Below the pieces are notes generated by a model. It was not told the origin of the DNA. It did no database searches and saw only the letters and a program-made list of their open reading frames with translations. The position numbers were made by a program, and so were the translations under genes. Below, piece after piece: positions 34,201 to 45,601 of a DNA stretch of 64,000 nt (positions within the stretch are counted from its first letter, which is position 1; the number at the start of each line of letters is the position of its first letter). This DNA is from Eudorina sp. 2006-703-Eu-15 (Eukaryota > Chlorophyta > Chlorophyceae > Chlamydomonadales > Volvocaceae): the NCBI GenBank assembly GCA_003117195.1, contig BDSI01000008.1, positions 1,017,371 through 1,081,370 on the forward strand. The letters run 5' to 3'.

Positions 34201-36506
34201 CTCCCAGCCCCTCCCCTCCCACACACTCCCACACACACACCCGCCCCCCACTCACGTGCAGTCAGGCACCCGGATCAGCTGCACTCCGGCGGTCCGGGTG
34301 GTCGGATCCCGCAGCACGTAGCGCTGCGGGTGGGCACGGCGGGGCGTGACGGGGCGGGATGGGCGGCGTGGGCGGGAAACAGTGAGGGAGTTGAGGGAGG
34401 ATGGCCGGTGCCGCCATTGGCGGTGGTGGTGGTGGTGGTGGTGGTGGGACTTTCCAGTGGGATCTCTCTCTCGGGCCAGCGCCGTGCACCCGCCCTCATC
34501 CGGGGCCCCGCCACCTTCGATCGACCCCAGGGCACCAGAGGTTCTTCCCCGCCCTCCCCTAGAGCCCCCCTTACCCCCGCTGGGTTTATTTCTTTTTTCT
34601 CAATTTAACCCTTGCTGGCCGCCCTCGCTCTCCCCTGGCCCCGCGCCGGCCCCCCAATCAGCTGACCGAGGGCCCTCATCCCAAACCCACCTGCACCCGA
34701 GAGTAGGCACAGGTGGCGTTGACGGACGATGTGGTGTTGGTCTTGTTAGTGCCCTGGTACAGCGCCAAGTTAACCTGCGTGGTGGGTAGGGTGGGGATTA
34801 TAAATTAAAATGAAAAACAGCCCAGACACACCCAGCCCGGCGACACCCAGCCCGGGTCGGGTGGGGGCCGGCAAGGAGGGGAGGTGTGTGTGTGGGGGGG
34901 GGGGCGGGGGGGTAGGTTGGGAGGGAAGGTGTGGAACACCAAGGCCGTGCGGCACGCATCCCTTCCGCCCCTTCCGCCTAAGCCCTTTCCCAACCATGCA
35001 CGCATCGGTGCACTCACCCGTACACCGATGTACAACGACGTCAGGTACGACAGATCCACGGGTGGACACGGCTGCAGTACAGTGGTGTTGGTGCCGGCCG
35101 TCGTGACGGGGCAGTTGCACTCCGACAGGCTGGGGTCATTGGGGCTGGGGTTGTAGCGCGCCGCCAGGCTGGCATCACACACGCGGCTCAGATCCAACGA
35201 TAGGGTGTAGCAGCTGTAGTACCCGGAGGCGTACAGTACGTCAATGTACGACGGTGTGGCGGCGGCGGACGCGTCGCGCCAGAGGTACACGGCGACGAGC
35301 TGGCGGGCGGCGGCGGCGGCGAAGGATTCGTCGGTGGAGAAGAGGACGCCGCAGCGCAGCTGCAGAGTGACGTACAGGCGGCCGTTGCGGGAGAGGAAGA
35401 CGTAGGCGGCGCCGACGTCGGAGCCGTTGGTGCCGGACTCGTTGACCAGGGAGAAGGTGTGTACGGCCTGGTGGCGGAGGGGGGGAAAAGGGGGAGGGTT
35501 TGTGGCCGAGGGGTAGGCCAGGGGTGCGGCGTGCGGGTGGGTGTGTATTCGCACGTCACGGGCGGAAAAAAAAGAAACGCTTGAAAAGGTTTCGCATCTG
35601 TCGCAATCGCTTCTGTCGGGCTCCCTGTTGTGGAAAGCAGATAGAGTGAGCAGGCGCGGGCATACGACAAGCTGGAGGGAGGTCGGCGTTGCTCGCCGGC
35701 GCGTGCGGTTTCGGACACCATTTCGGAAGCCATGCCATTCACCAAGCCCAGGTCTGGGCGGGCGGGCAGCCAACGCGTGCCAACTGCCAAGCCCCCGTTC
35801 TGAACCCACACGGCACCGTACGGGATCACAGAAACCGTGACGTAGGCACGTCAACCCTAGAGGGACCCGGCCCACGCCTCGCCCCACCCCGGTGCCGTAC
35901 CGCGGCTCCTCCGCAGATCTGCCCCGCCGCCACCTTGCGTACGGGCAGGCTGGCAGTGGCGTTGACGTCGGGCAGCGTGCAGAGGCGGGTATCCGAGTAG
36001 AACGAGTCGGCGAAGGCGCTGTCGGGCAGGGCCTGGGGGTCGGGTTTCGGAGGTTTCGGAGGTTTCGGAGGTTTCGAAGGAGGGTTCTGCGGAGCGTGTC
36101 CGGCGATGGGCCATCAGTGCGCGAAGTACGGTACCGCGGCCCATGAACTCAGCTATACGGCAACCATGTAACAATAACACACACACACATACATACATAC
36201 ATACATACATACGGTAGCATCCCGGTGTTTCCACCGCAGCTACGTTGACCCCTGGGTCAGTCACCATACCGAGGAACGCCCCCTGCGGTAGCCGGCAGCG
36301 CGCATACCCGCCAGGGCCCCTGGAGGGAGGGAGGGCCACGTGCGCCGTCACCCGTGCACCCTTCCCCTCCCTAACCCCCTCACCGTGCACGTGTTGGCTG
36401 AGTCGCACAGCGGGCAGACGCCGGAGGACTGCGGGCCCAGCAGGTTGCAGTAGTAGGGCGGAGGCGACAGCGCCGCCGCGGGCACCACCCCGAGCGCCGC
36501 CACCAT
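25243..36506 (-). CDS. Large modular extracellular-matrix glycoprotein (pherophorin-like architecture), 14 exons
   Basis: Secreted wall/matrix protein of at least about 1520 aa. Reverse-strand exons: 36506-36384, 36032-35901, 35467-35018, 34774-34691, 34323-34256, 33175-32396, 32084-31998, 31052-30913, 30673-30325, 29757-28177, 27680-27527, 27100-26775, 25954-25804, 25389-25243 (TGA). All phases agree. It has a hydrophobic signal ([16 protein letters not shown]), a cysteine-rich N-terminal region with many NxT/S sites, then four copies of a domain of about 110-150 aa. Each copy has a conserved LPC-type cysteine followed by a beta strand, and ends in an A-T/R-xxxx-L-x-C motif. Copies are separated by Pro-Pro-Ser-Pro rods; one exon (29757-28177) encodes a rod of about 490 residues. 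Such rods are hydroxyproline-glycosylated in volvocine pherophorins. I did not recognise the exact Pfam pherophorin signature, so the name rests on architecture. The 5' end is unresolved: the frame stays open upstream to 37490, and the Met used here is the nearest one. Confidence 0.78.
26078..26478. mobile_element. Non-autonomous hAT-type element (MITE), 401 bp, in an intron of the matrix glycoprotein gene
   Basis: Perfect terminal inverted repeats CAGGGTGGCTATCTTA at both ends, flanked by an exact 8-bp target-site duplication GGCCGGGC (26070-26077 and 26479-26486). CAGGG ends plus an 8-bp duplication are the signature of the hAT superfamily. The inside is AT-richer than the host gene and has four copies of AAAGTATCT (about 26142, 26187, 26380, 26411). 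It has no transposase reading frame. It lies in the intron between exons 12 and 13 of the glycoprotein gene. Intact ends and duplication suggest a fairly recent insertion. Confidence 0.92.
31619..31978. repeat. (CTGACCCC)n minisatellite in an intron of the matrix glycoprotein gene
   Basis: About 360 bp of 7-8 bp CTGACCC(C) units in the intron between exons 7 and 8 (31053-31997), ending about 20 bp from the exon 7 donor. On the reverse strand it translates as VRGSGGQG repeats, which is not a gene. Confidence 0.95.
33508..34216. repeat. (CCCAGCCCCT)n minisatellite, about 700 bp, in the intron between exons 5 and 6 of the matrix glycoprotein gene
   Basis: About 70 copies of a 10-bp CCCAGCCCCT unit with occasional 9-bp variants. 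It fills most of the intron 33176-34255. Both strands are open for 250-280 codons because the repeat contains no stop codon; none of these frames is a gene. Confidence 0.95.
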
Positions 36507-39500
36507 CAGCGCCAGCAGACATCCCAACAGGGACCCGCTGCCCGCACACGGCCGTGGCGGCCGCGGCGGCGGCGGTGGCGGCTCCGCCGCCGCCGCCGCG
36601 GCCGCCACCGCCGCGGCCTCGCAACGACATTGCCGCCGCCGCGGGCATTGTCCCTCTGCCGGGACGACGGGGCGAAGCTGGGATGAAGCTGGATCCCGCG
36701 GCTCAGCTACAGCCGCAGCTACAGCCGCGGACCCTGAGGTGCCAAACTTGTAGCTCCGATTGCTACTGCCATTACGGCCGCAGGATAATGTGTCGTCGCC
36801 GGATGCGGCCCTGCCGTCCGCCGTCGTGGGCAACCTGGGCGCCCGGCGGTCGCTGGCGCTGGCGCTGCCGCTGGGCTGCTCGGCAACTCGATGCCGAGGC
36901 GCGCACGCCCTGGCGGGGTCGAGGCACGGGGCCACGCCGCTTGGCCCGCGGCAGAGGGGCAGGCACAGCGTGCCTGCGGGATGCGAGATTGGCGAGGCGG
37001 CCGGCGCGGCGGCGCGCAGCGCGGCGGGCGGCCCTGGGCCCGGAGCCACCGCCACCGCCACCGCCACCGTCACCGTCACCGCCACCGCCGTGTGGTGGAC
37101 CGCGGACTCTGCGCGATCAGCGGCGGGGCCCCGGGCGGCGCCCCGGCCAGGAACGTCCTCCGCTGAATGGGTTGCATCTGTGATCACATCTGCGGGGCTT
37201 TCATCCGCCGCGCTGTCAGCGGCAGTGGCAGTATCAGGGACAGGCGCGTACGCCGTCGCTGCACCACTCGCTGGCCTTTTGGTGATCAGGTGGCTCATGG
37301 GCAGCTCGCAAGTCACAACGCGAGGCGAAGTGAGCTGGTAGAGGCTGATGGTGCTGCTGCAGCGTGCGTGCTGGTGCTGCTGCTGGTGCTGCTGCTGGTG
37401 CTGCTGCTGGTACCACCGGTGCTGCTGCTGGTGCTGCTGGCGCCGGCGGCCGCGAGGATGCTGTCCGCAGCTGTTGTTTGTGATCCTCACAAGCCGTCTC
37501 GAGCAAATCGGCGCAGCCCCTTACTGTTGGTGTCCTTGAACCTGTCGCATAGACACATCAGTGGCGTCATGGTGTGTAGGGGTATTGGGGGGTGATGTTT
37601 TGAGGCTGGGAGGAATCAGCCCACTCGCGAAGCGAGGCTGGGAAAGAAGGGGAAAGATCAACCAGGTGCGCCTATTCTCCAGGCAGGAGTAGAAGCGTGA
37701 GTTTACGCTCATTCGGTAGGAGGTTGAGGTTGATGCCGAGATCATTGCGATGGGAACCTGGGCTCCGTTGGGGCGCTGGTGGAATGGTGTACGAGTACGG
37801 CGATGCGGAGGGTCGTGTGCGACGACCGGTGCTGACGAGAGACGAGTGCGACGACGGGTCCCGTGCACAGTGAGAATCGCAGCGGTGACATCTCCAATTA
37901 AACTCCATGATTTCGACCACGTGTTCATTGCATCTTCACTTTAGAGTGCTGATTTCTGTTGTCGTATTGACGTGACAAATGCTGGCACCGCAATCTGAAC
38001 AATGTGGATGCAACAATTGATATAAATTTTGAGTTGTTGCTTTCTTTTGCGCACGAATTCTCAAGGGCAAGGATTGCTCGAGGTAGAGTCGGTCGCTTTG
38101 AACACCCTATCAGGAAAGCTTGACAGCATGCACCGCAGAAGCTTTGTACCTTTATACTTACATTATAAACCTTAGCCTCAACCCACCTTACGGGCTGACA
38201 CTTCTTACGGCCATATAATGTAATCGTGTGTCGTCCCTGGGTTAAACTGTCCAAGAAAAGGGCGACACGGCATTATTACAAAATCTACATTGTAAATAAC
38301 TAATATATTGACAAGTCCTCACCTTTAAGCAGCCTTGTTGTGTCCAGTATTAGAATTAGGGTCGAGAATGCACTGTACGTTTTATTTATATATGGAGATA
38401 TGCGCAGGTATATGAGCAGTCTTAATATATAACATTTTTACCTTTCACACAGCACATTTCCTGCATGGCCAAGCGACGGCGGGCGCACCAACAGACTATC
38501 GTTGGGCCGACTAGTACCGTACAACAAGACTTCGGCAAGGAGTGCTGCCTTAAGAACTGCATGGCGCATAGCTCAACCGTGTGTAATTTGAGGACTTTGG
38601 GTCTTGCAGTACGCGACGTCGCAGACGTCGTCTGAAAGCTGGACCTTAGTACCACCCGCTGCATACTATGTCATTTTCAGCGACAAAGAACGATAATGCA
38701 ATGCTGGCAGTTGATACGCTTGCCTTGGCGGCTACCTGGGGTAGTTAGCCCGTCGGCACGATGAAGGGCTTCTCCGCTAACCAGGCGTGTGAGCTTGGGT
38801 AACAGCAAAGGAGACATTCGAGAGTACGTTAGATTTGCTGTGCAGTTTGGTGCACACCTGCTGTCTACACACGGGCACAACACGCCATGTCAGAAAAACA
38901 CGCACCGGGACGCCCGTGGCTGTCTGCGCAGGAAGCGTGGCCTTAGCCCTCATCAGCACGTTACAGCGGAAACGCACAGAATACTTCAGTACCCACTCGG
39001 CTTGCAAGCACACGGAATATACTTATCATTTTGCAGTAACCCAAATTCACGAGAGCAAGACCCGTGGCTTGCTGTTATTGCAGTTCAGAAGTAACCACCA
39101 ACAGCATCAGGGACGCCCCTAGACGCCCCGGTGGCTAAAACCCCTTAGCGGTCTTTATCCTGGGCTATGGCTTGTCCCCTCTGGTCCTCAGGAACTCTGG
39201 TAGAGTGGGTGCGGGGTGTGTTTCGGTGCACTTGTGGAGCCTGTCCGACGACCCATTAATAGAGAGCAGCACGAACGCCGTTGATGCCCTTTGCTGCAGA
39301 CTGCACAGAACCTGGATCATTACGAGGCGTTTACATGTACAGGTGTACTGACACCGCACGCATCGCATGACCCGCTCGCAGGCTCACGAATTGGTAAAAT
39401 ATTTGGGGAAAGCACGAGGAAGCTGATGAGATGTAAGCTACGGTTCATGGGAACTCAAGAGTGACGCTGTACCGATGACACGAATCAGCACCCATGGAAA

Positions 39501-40038
39501 ACGTCGCTGAACAGCTCACACGCCCACAACCACAGCGTATAGCGTTCGGAAACCCCGGTCCGCCCATGTCACAAGAGTAAGGAACGTCCTGTTAGTGCTA
39601 TGGCACAGGAGCTGCCAGGTCTCTGCTGGCTAGTGGAAAATCAATCGACAGAAAAAGTGTCCCAGTCACGTCATAAATGTGCGAGTCTTGAACGAGGTGA
39701 AGGCTGATTATCTCCTGTTGGTTGCTAGCGAAACAGTGCGGAACATCTTGGATGTCGGTCCCATCGCACAAACAGCCATGTTGTGCAGCCGCGGTTGCGG
39801 CGAATGGCGCCGCCTAAAATTAGCCCATAGTCATCGCGCGCGGCGGACACTAGGTAGTCACGTGTATGTAGAAGGCGTCGGGCGCGAAGTCCGTCTGGTG
39901 CCATGCCATAGCACAGCGCGTCACGAGTCACAGCGCTTTTTAGAGTGCGTCACGCAAGAATGCGAACCCCAAACCCAGCCCCATGCCTTGCAACGACAGC
40001 CCGGTGTCGCAAGGCTGCTGCTGTCCGCTCCAGAGCCC
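36507..40038. other. Upstream region of the matrix glycoprotein gene and 3' region of SF-assemblin
   Basis: 36507-37490 stays open in the glycoprotein frame (reverse strand) and may hold its true start or a 5' leader; it includes a GTGCTGCTG-rich tract (about 37350-37440) that would encode glutamine/histidine repeats. 37900-38450 and parts of 38900-39700 are AT-rich with no convincing exon. A TTACA at 39331-39335 (TGTAA on the reverse strand) lies about 700 nt past the SF-assemblin stop and could be its poly(A) signal. Confidence 0.4.
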
Positions 40039-42342
40039 TCATGCACTGACGAGCTTCAGGCCCTCTTGAAGCGCCTTCGTGTAGTCGTTCACGGCCTGTG
40101 CAGGGAAAGGCGGACCACCACGCAAGGTACAATGGACCTAAGCCACAGCACCGGATATGCACGATGCGACTCCAGAGGTGTGACACAACAGCAGCATTCC
40201 CTTCTTGACTCAATTTTCTTGCGTGTCCAGTAACCCCATAACCCATATCAAGGAAGAGCAAAGCGGAAAGCGGAAGCTGCACCGTCTCAACAGCTTCCCA
40301 TGCGGGTCCCCAACACGAAATATGTACCTGTGTCGAGTGCCCCCACCCACCTGCACGATCTCGTCGTCCTCGGCGATGCGCTCCTCGCGCTCCAACGCAA
40401 GCGCCGCCTTGAGGGCCGCGACCTCGTCCAACACAGCGCCCTTCAGTGCAGCAACGACGACCATTTATCGTGCGCACTCGGATCGTGAAACAGCCATGTG
40501 CATACGAGTCACACTGCACTTGGCTTAAGCATGCCCTAGGACACTCAGGGGGTTCCAAACCAAGATTTCCAGCGCACGACCTGTGGTGGCCCTACTCGCT
40601 CCAAAAGCTAGCCTGGCCCCTGGTAGCGAACCCGCCCCACCTTGAACTGGTCGTCCGTCAGGTTGCGGTTGCCGATCGCATCGTGAACCTCGGAGCGCAA
40701 CGCCGACAGCTCCGTCTCACTGCATGTGGTCCAAGTGGGATGCCGATGAATGCCACGATGTGACCACGACCACAGGTCAAATTCCGCATGTTCATTGCTG
40801 TGTGTCAGCTAAGTAGTGTACAGCGACGCGATATACGCGCCCGACAGCATATACTTCCGTGGCTGTATCGACGTGCTGGTGAGGCACTGATCGGCGCCTG
40901 GAATGCTGACTAACCCGCTGGCCCTCAGGCGGCGGGCGTCGGCTGCTTTCCCTGCCCCCGAAACCCGAACGTACCGGCTGGTCTTCTCAATGTCCAACCG
41001 CTGCGACAGCAGCATGAGGTCCTCGCCGATGCGCTTCATAGCAACCGTCTGCTCCTGGACCCGCCCGTTGCGCTCTGCGAGAATGGCGGCGATAAGGGAA
41101 ATGACGGGCTAGCAAGGGTGCTTATCTGCTTGCTGCGCCTCGTCAGCTGGCCGTCCGAAGACTGTCTGCTTCCCCATCCGCGATGCACGCTTTCCCTTCC
41201 AAACGACAGCCCATACATTAAAGGAAGAGGAACAGAACGCGTCCCAACCAAACCCGTTGGCACGTTCAATACCGCTGATCGTTTGCTCACAAGGGAAGTC
41301 CCTGGCCTTCATGCAGCACTGTGCGCAGCGTACCTTCGTCGATCGCCGCGACGCACTCGTTGACCTTCCCCACCAGGTTGGTCGCTAGGTGCTCTATGTC
41401 GCCGCGCCTCGCTTCGCGCTCATCCCTGAAAACGCGCAGCGACGTGGGGGGATTTCTTTTGAAGGAGGGTCACGTGTACCTCATACGGTCAGCCGCCTCA
41501 AGAGCTGCTGCACCAATGCTGGCCCCCATTACACGTACAGACGATTCATAGCCAAACCAATCCTGAGCATGCATGCATGTCAGCACGTGCTACGCTGCGC
41601 AAGAGCCCGCACCTGACGAGCGAGTGGAGATCCGTGATCCGCTGGTTGAGGCTCTCCACGGCTGACTTGAGCGCTAGCTGCAGGTCCTGGAACTGCTGCA
41701 CCTGCCGCTCCTGGAGAGTTTTGACCTCCGCTTCAAAGTGCGCCTGCAGCTGCTTGTCCGACTCCGCACGTCGCTTGACCTCAGCCTGAGGAAAGGGCCC
41801 ACGCTCGTTGGTGTTCGTCCGCGCTGACTTTCGCCGTACCGACTGGTCAACTAACCTCCACGCTCTTCTCTATCCGCTGGAGTGACTCCTGGAGAAGGCT
41901 GAAGCGAGTCGACTCCTGCATGCGCTTGTTCTGCAGGGCCACAGGGAATCCGCTGCGTCAACGGCGGTCTCGACGCTATGACGAAAGCAAGCGCGTCAGG
42001 TTGCATACCTGCTTTTCCTGCTCCAAGTCAGTCCATAATCCCGCAAAGCGTTCAGTAACATGCTCAAGCTTGGCACTCGGGCCTGCCCAAAGCCGATCGT
42101 CAGTCAGAGAAAATGGTCGTGACCGCAGTTAGCCAGCAAAGATGGTAAAGAAATACAGCAACCGAGTTAATCCTACCAGTCGTTCCTGGTCGCGAGGGCG
42201 AGAACTCCCGGCGTCGGGGCGACAATGATGTTGACAGCGGAGTTTCAAAGGGCCGCAGCGTCGCTGCACACAAAACACAAGGCCACTTCAGGATATTTTG
42301 AGCTCTTTCATAATTAAAACATTTCCGCTTACAGATGTTCAT
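40039..42342 (-). CDS. SFA: SF-assemblin (striated microtubule-associated fibre protein of flagellar roots)
   Basis: Coiled-coil protein that forms the 2-nm filaments of striated fibres along the microtubular roots of algal basal bodies. Reverse-strand exons: 42342-42333, 42263-42177, 42082-42009, 41930-41856, 41785-41613, 41425-41334, 41074-40975, 40719-40641, 40440-40351, 40095-40039. Every junction is GT..AG and in phase, giving 278 aa, the family's usual length. The first about 35 residues are the non-helical Ser/Pro-rich head (TSLSPRRREFSPSR), with two SP sites. The rest is continuous heptad coiled coil with family landmarks: QAHFEAEVKTLQER, VNKVNECVAA-type GKVNECVAAIDEE, MKRIGED, EVHDAIGNRN, LDEVAALKAALALEREER, and the C-terminal DDEIVQ-AVNDYTKALQEGL. 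The first exon has only ten coding nucleotides; the ATG was chosen because its GTAAGC donor joins the SP-rich head in phase. Confidence 0.95.
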
Positions 42343-43354
42343 GGTCAGTGCACAGGAGGTCCCCGGCTCCTACGCAAGTTCCGAAGTACTTTTCTTTGGC
42401 AGAAATTTGTAGCAACTATATGAATTTAGTCAAAGTAATGGTATGTGTCATCCTTAGAAACCCTCCCCTGTTTGTCCTGTAGTCCACAGTCATCGCTGCG
42501 ACATTGCCGTAACTTGGAGGAAGACAGGAAGTCGAGCCGGTCGCCTTCAATATGTTGTCAACTTTAACTATGTTATCATGAAGAGATTACGTTTACATTC
42601 CGCTGTGTCCACGCCGTATTGACATTATCGAGGGGTGGACCACTAGTTTGAATAAAACACACCGCAGTGCATAAAGCGTCCACATTCTCTTTCAGATAGT
42701 CTCAAGACCCTATGATCGCATAGGATGTGCCAAAAGATTATATTGGTTCCCATGGAAAAAAACTACACGTTTCAGTGCGAACGAGCATAACTGAAAGATC
42801 TACCCACAACACAACACAGTGAATGCAAGCCTGAGAAACGACTTGGTCCTCCTTACCGAATCCTCCATACCGTCCCTTGGGCTAGGAGGGTTGTTCGGGA
42901 CTATACCTGATTTCCTGAATAGAGTGCATTGCCCAAGGCAGCGGGGACGCAGCTCATCAGGAGAACTAAAATGTTTGTAGCTATAAGGGTAGGGACAATG
43001 AGGTGACGGTTGTCTATCTGCGGCCGACCCCTGGGGCAGAGTCGCACGCCCTGTTACGCGCTCTAATTTGCGGTGGTTCGCACGAGTCCAGAACGACACA
43101 TTATGATTTCATTGCTGAAGCTGATAGCTTCAAGAACTGGCGGATACCAGCAGGGCATCAGGCCAAGGAATCGCCGTAATGTTTCAGTACTGCGGGATTC
43201 ACATGAATAATATTAACATTCTATGCAATGAATTTAACAGATTTCGCCGTGGCGAGGATTGATAGTTTCCGGCTGGGGCAAATCGATACCGGTACAGCGT
43301 GGTTTGGGGCTTCGCTGCACAAGAAGCCTGGTTATTTATTACCACGGGCAACTT
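42343..43354. other. Intergenic region between the divergent SF-assemblin and protease genes
   Basis: About 1 kb shared upstream region, noticeably AT-richer than the flanking genes and presumably holding both promoters. I see no exon, RNA gene or repeat in it. Confidence 0.5.
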
Positions 43355-45503
43355 ATGTCAGCTAGCAAGATCTGTGCGGCAATGACAGGCCTGCTTTGGT
43401 GGTTCGTTGCCTGGGGTATGTCGGCGATGGTCGACATCACGCGGGCCACGACGATCCCCAAGCCGCCAGTGTTCCCAGAGGTCTTCACGCTGAAATACAC
43501 GTTTTCGATGCCCCATTTCTATCTGACCCAACCAAAGGGCTTAAGGTACAGACGGGACCGGGGTTACGAATGTGTTTCCGTAGCCGGTGTTGGCCCAACG
43601 CACCGGAATCCTGTCACAGCACGCGACCAGCTGCATACCGCCATGGACTGGACCACCTCCGTATCGGTGCCGTACCGCAACGTTGGGGTCTCCCCATAGC
43701 CCGATGACGGCGCAACACCGTCGAGGACTGCAGCACACACGTCTATTTCACGTCACCCATTGTTGACTCCCCTCTGACGAAGCTTTCGGCGCACAAGACG
43801 GGTGGGTTACCGGCCGCCTGCCATGTCAATCTATCCCCCTTGGCTCGCTGGCAGTTATCCGGTGTCGGTTTGGTACGACGGTCCCAACAACCTCCGCCGC
43901 GTGGAGGCGTACGACGGCGAGGACTCCTGCGTGTCGGTGGAGGTGCGTCGAGCAGCCCTGTGCCGTACACGGTGTGCCGTACAAGGCATACGGCTTGCAG
44001 CGTGAATGGGGAGCAGGCGGCTCCGCACCGTTTGACGGCGACCTGCCGACGGAGCCAAAGGAGGGTTTCGCGGTTTCGCCGTCTTGGATCGACATGAGGG
44101 TGCGCCCCCGCCCCACACGTCGTCGAGGAGCCGACACTTTGATGACCCGCTGGCATGGCAGGTCACAGGGGCCCGCCCGGGGCTTATCCCACCCTGGAGC
44201 CCGATTTCATCATGGAGGGAAGCCAGCGGGACACACGGCGGGCCACCGGGGGGCTTCAACCCAGATGCGGCATGCGGGCCGCCTCGGCAAGTCGGCATGT
44301 ACCGGCGGCCTGCCCTCCCTGCTCCCTCCCTCGGGCTGCCAGCAGGGCCGTTCCGCATCGGCGGGCGCCACGGGCGGCATTGGACCAAAGCCAACCCAGC
44401 CCAACCCAACCCGATCCCAGCCCAACCCGACCGCGGCATCCCCCGGGGTGCTGCTCCCCGGGGTGCCCCAACCCCGCTGCAACCCCCAATGCCGCCGCAC
44501 CTCCCAACCCCGCCGCACTCGCACAGCAATCTGAAGGTCCCTAACGAGCTCCTAACACCCACCTCACCTTGGGGGGTGTGCCCGGGTTCGTTCTTCGGGT
44601 TTATTCCTTTTGTGAATTTAACCGCCTCACCTTCTGCCCCCCGCGGGTGTGCTTGACTGGCGGTCGCAGGGCGTGGACTACACCGTCATTCCGCGCATCA
44701 ACACGCTGCAGTGCGACGTGTACGGCGACAAAGGCAGGAAGATCTCCTCGGTGAGTCCGCAGCCGAGGCGGATTCTCCAAGACATCCCCCGGCCATCTTG
44801 CCGCCACCTGCAGCAATCCTGTGCTCCTGTCCCGGGGGCCAAGGCCCTTGCCCGATGTACGGGGGATCGCTGGGGCGGGGGTGGGCCGGGGGGCACGGGG
44901 TGTAAGAAATTGGTTGAAGACATGTGTTAATGACATTACAGTGGACCCCGAGGGTCATGTATAAACTGGGGGGAGCGGGTTTCATGTTGACACCAATTTC
45001 CAGAACACCCGGGGCATGACCCAGCGGCTTTTCTTCATCCGGGATTCCCAGGCAGTCGCGCTCGTGGGCGCATGTTCCCCCATTTCCCGTACTTTGCCGT
45101 ACGACATACTGCAGCCGCTGCCGGACCTGTACCTCTGGGAGTACGGCGGCTCTGTGGACTTTGAGGACACGGGCCGCACGGCCCACATCTGGCAGCGCCA
45201 GATCAAGGAGTACGACCGGGTGTCGCAGTACACCTTCTACGTCACGCCGGACGCCGTGCCGCTGCGGCTTTACATGATCGGCATCAACTACCTGACCAAC
45301 GCCCATTTCGACGAGTGGGTGTGCTGACGCGTTTGGGGGGAAGGGATCTGCAGCCTAGGGCGGGTTTGGGTACCGCAAATCGGTACAAATCGGTACAGAC
45401 TGGTACCGGAGGAAACTGGCAGACATGGTTCATCCTGCGGGGCTGTGAACCGTTGGCCCCGCTAGCTAGCTAGCTAGCTAGCTAGCTAGCTAGCTAGCTA
45501 GCA

Positions 45504-45601
<98 letters not shown>

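Noticed and set aside
33387..34321. Open frames of 250-283 codons ([10 protein letters not shown] and [10 protein letters not shown] repeats)
   Set aside because: Direct translation of the stop-free CCCAGCCCCT minisatellite, open on both strands at once.
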